NCBI GenBank assembly: GCA_944327195.1
Contig: CALVGV010000021.1
Location: 1-39,744, forward strand
Source: an uncultured Limosilactobacillus sp.
GTDB lineage: Bacteria > Bacillota > Bacilli > Lactobacillales > Lactobacillaceae
Length of the DNA stretch: 39,744 bases
Direction: 5' to 3'
Positions 39,666 to 39,744 of this stretch are shown here, piece after piece. How positions within the stretch are numbered: position 1 is the first letter of the stretch; each line of letters starts with the position of its first letter. The notes beneath the pieces are model-generated. The model was not told the origin of the DNA. It saw only the letters and a list, made by a program, of their open reading frames with translations, and made no database searches. A program made the translations under genes and the position numbers.

Positions 39666-39744
39666 GGTTTCATAGGTTGCCTTATATATGCAGGAACTAG
39701 TGTGAGAGCGACTTAACGAGGTGCCCGATTGGACTAGATGTCGC
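39666..39744. other. Unassigned sequence at the right edge
   Basis: This is a less GC-rich stretch with no open frame, tRNA or repeat that I can recognise. A TTGACA hexamer (minus strand, 39660-39665) has no matching -10. It may be the end of a neighbouring gene or element cut by the window. Confidence 0.4.

Noticed and set aside
1-39744. CRISPR arrays, tRNA or rRNA genes, prophage, toxin-antitoxin pairs
   Set aside because: No regularly spaced repeats, no cloverleaf or rRNA motifs and no phage or toxin-like genes were seen on either strand.

Overview
The window looks like a chromosomal segment of a high-GC lactobacillus, most likely a Limosilactobacillus (L. fermentum-like) or a close relative. 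The evidence is the Lactobacillales gene order (cmk-rpsA-der-hup-ypiA, ypbB-recQ-ypbE, xerD-ribT-scpA-scpB-rluB), strong Shine-Dalgarno sites, GC-rich third codon positions and low-GC regulatory tracts. pyk follows dnaE directly with no pfkA between them, and its product is the short 473-residue form. Both points suggest an obligately heterofermentative lactobacillus. The genus assignment is inference.

Positions 1-3421 are an accessory patch. The right end of one IS30-family element (1-77) and a complete IS30-family element (2367-3421) lie in the same orientation. They bracket AT-rich DNA holding a DUF6056-type membrane protein and the wreck of an acyltransferase-3 gene, which has lost its 5' end to the IS and carries an in-frame TAA. 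This looks like the remnant of a cell-surface glycan locus. From 3437 on the DNA is GC-rich core genome, almost entirely on the minus strand.

Core layout, in window order: a YjeM-like amino-acid permease; an ArsC/YusI-like thioredoxin-fold protein; the TPR protein YpiA; an HPr-kinase-like P-loop protein of unknown role; HU; Der; an S1-domain protein; CMP kinase; a LysM membrane protein; RecQ; YpbB; the riboflavin transporter RibU under an FMN riboswitch; an NhaC-family transporter under a T-box; RluB-ScpB-ScpA-RibT-XerD-CvfB as one tightly overlapping run; pyruvate kinase; DnaE; a divergent YjzD-family small membrane protein (the only clear plus-strand gene); YitT; PepT; a Nif3-like protein; TrmK; and a complete acetyl-pathway diaminopimelate/lysine operon. 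That operon is transcribed lysA-dapD-dapL-dapA-dapB-patA-asd under a lysine riboswitch whose leader fills the right edge of the window.

Three different metabolite-sensing leaders occur here: FMN, T-box and lysine. The points most worth a second look are a XerD homologue that has lost most catalytic residues including the nucleophilic tyrosine, the T-box on an NhaC-family gene with an apparent UUC (Phe) specifier, the orphan HprK-like protein, GC-rich hairpins repeatedly placed just upstream of Shine-Dalgarno sites, and a 31-bp near-palindrome at the ypbB promoter. I found no CRISPR array, phage, toxin-antitoxin pair, tRNA or rRNA. Most of the window is ordinary core genome.
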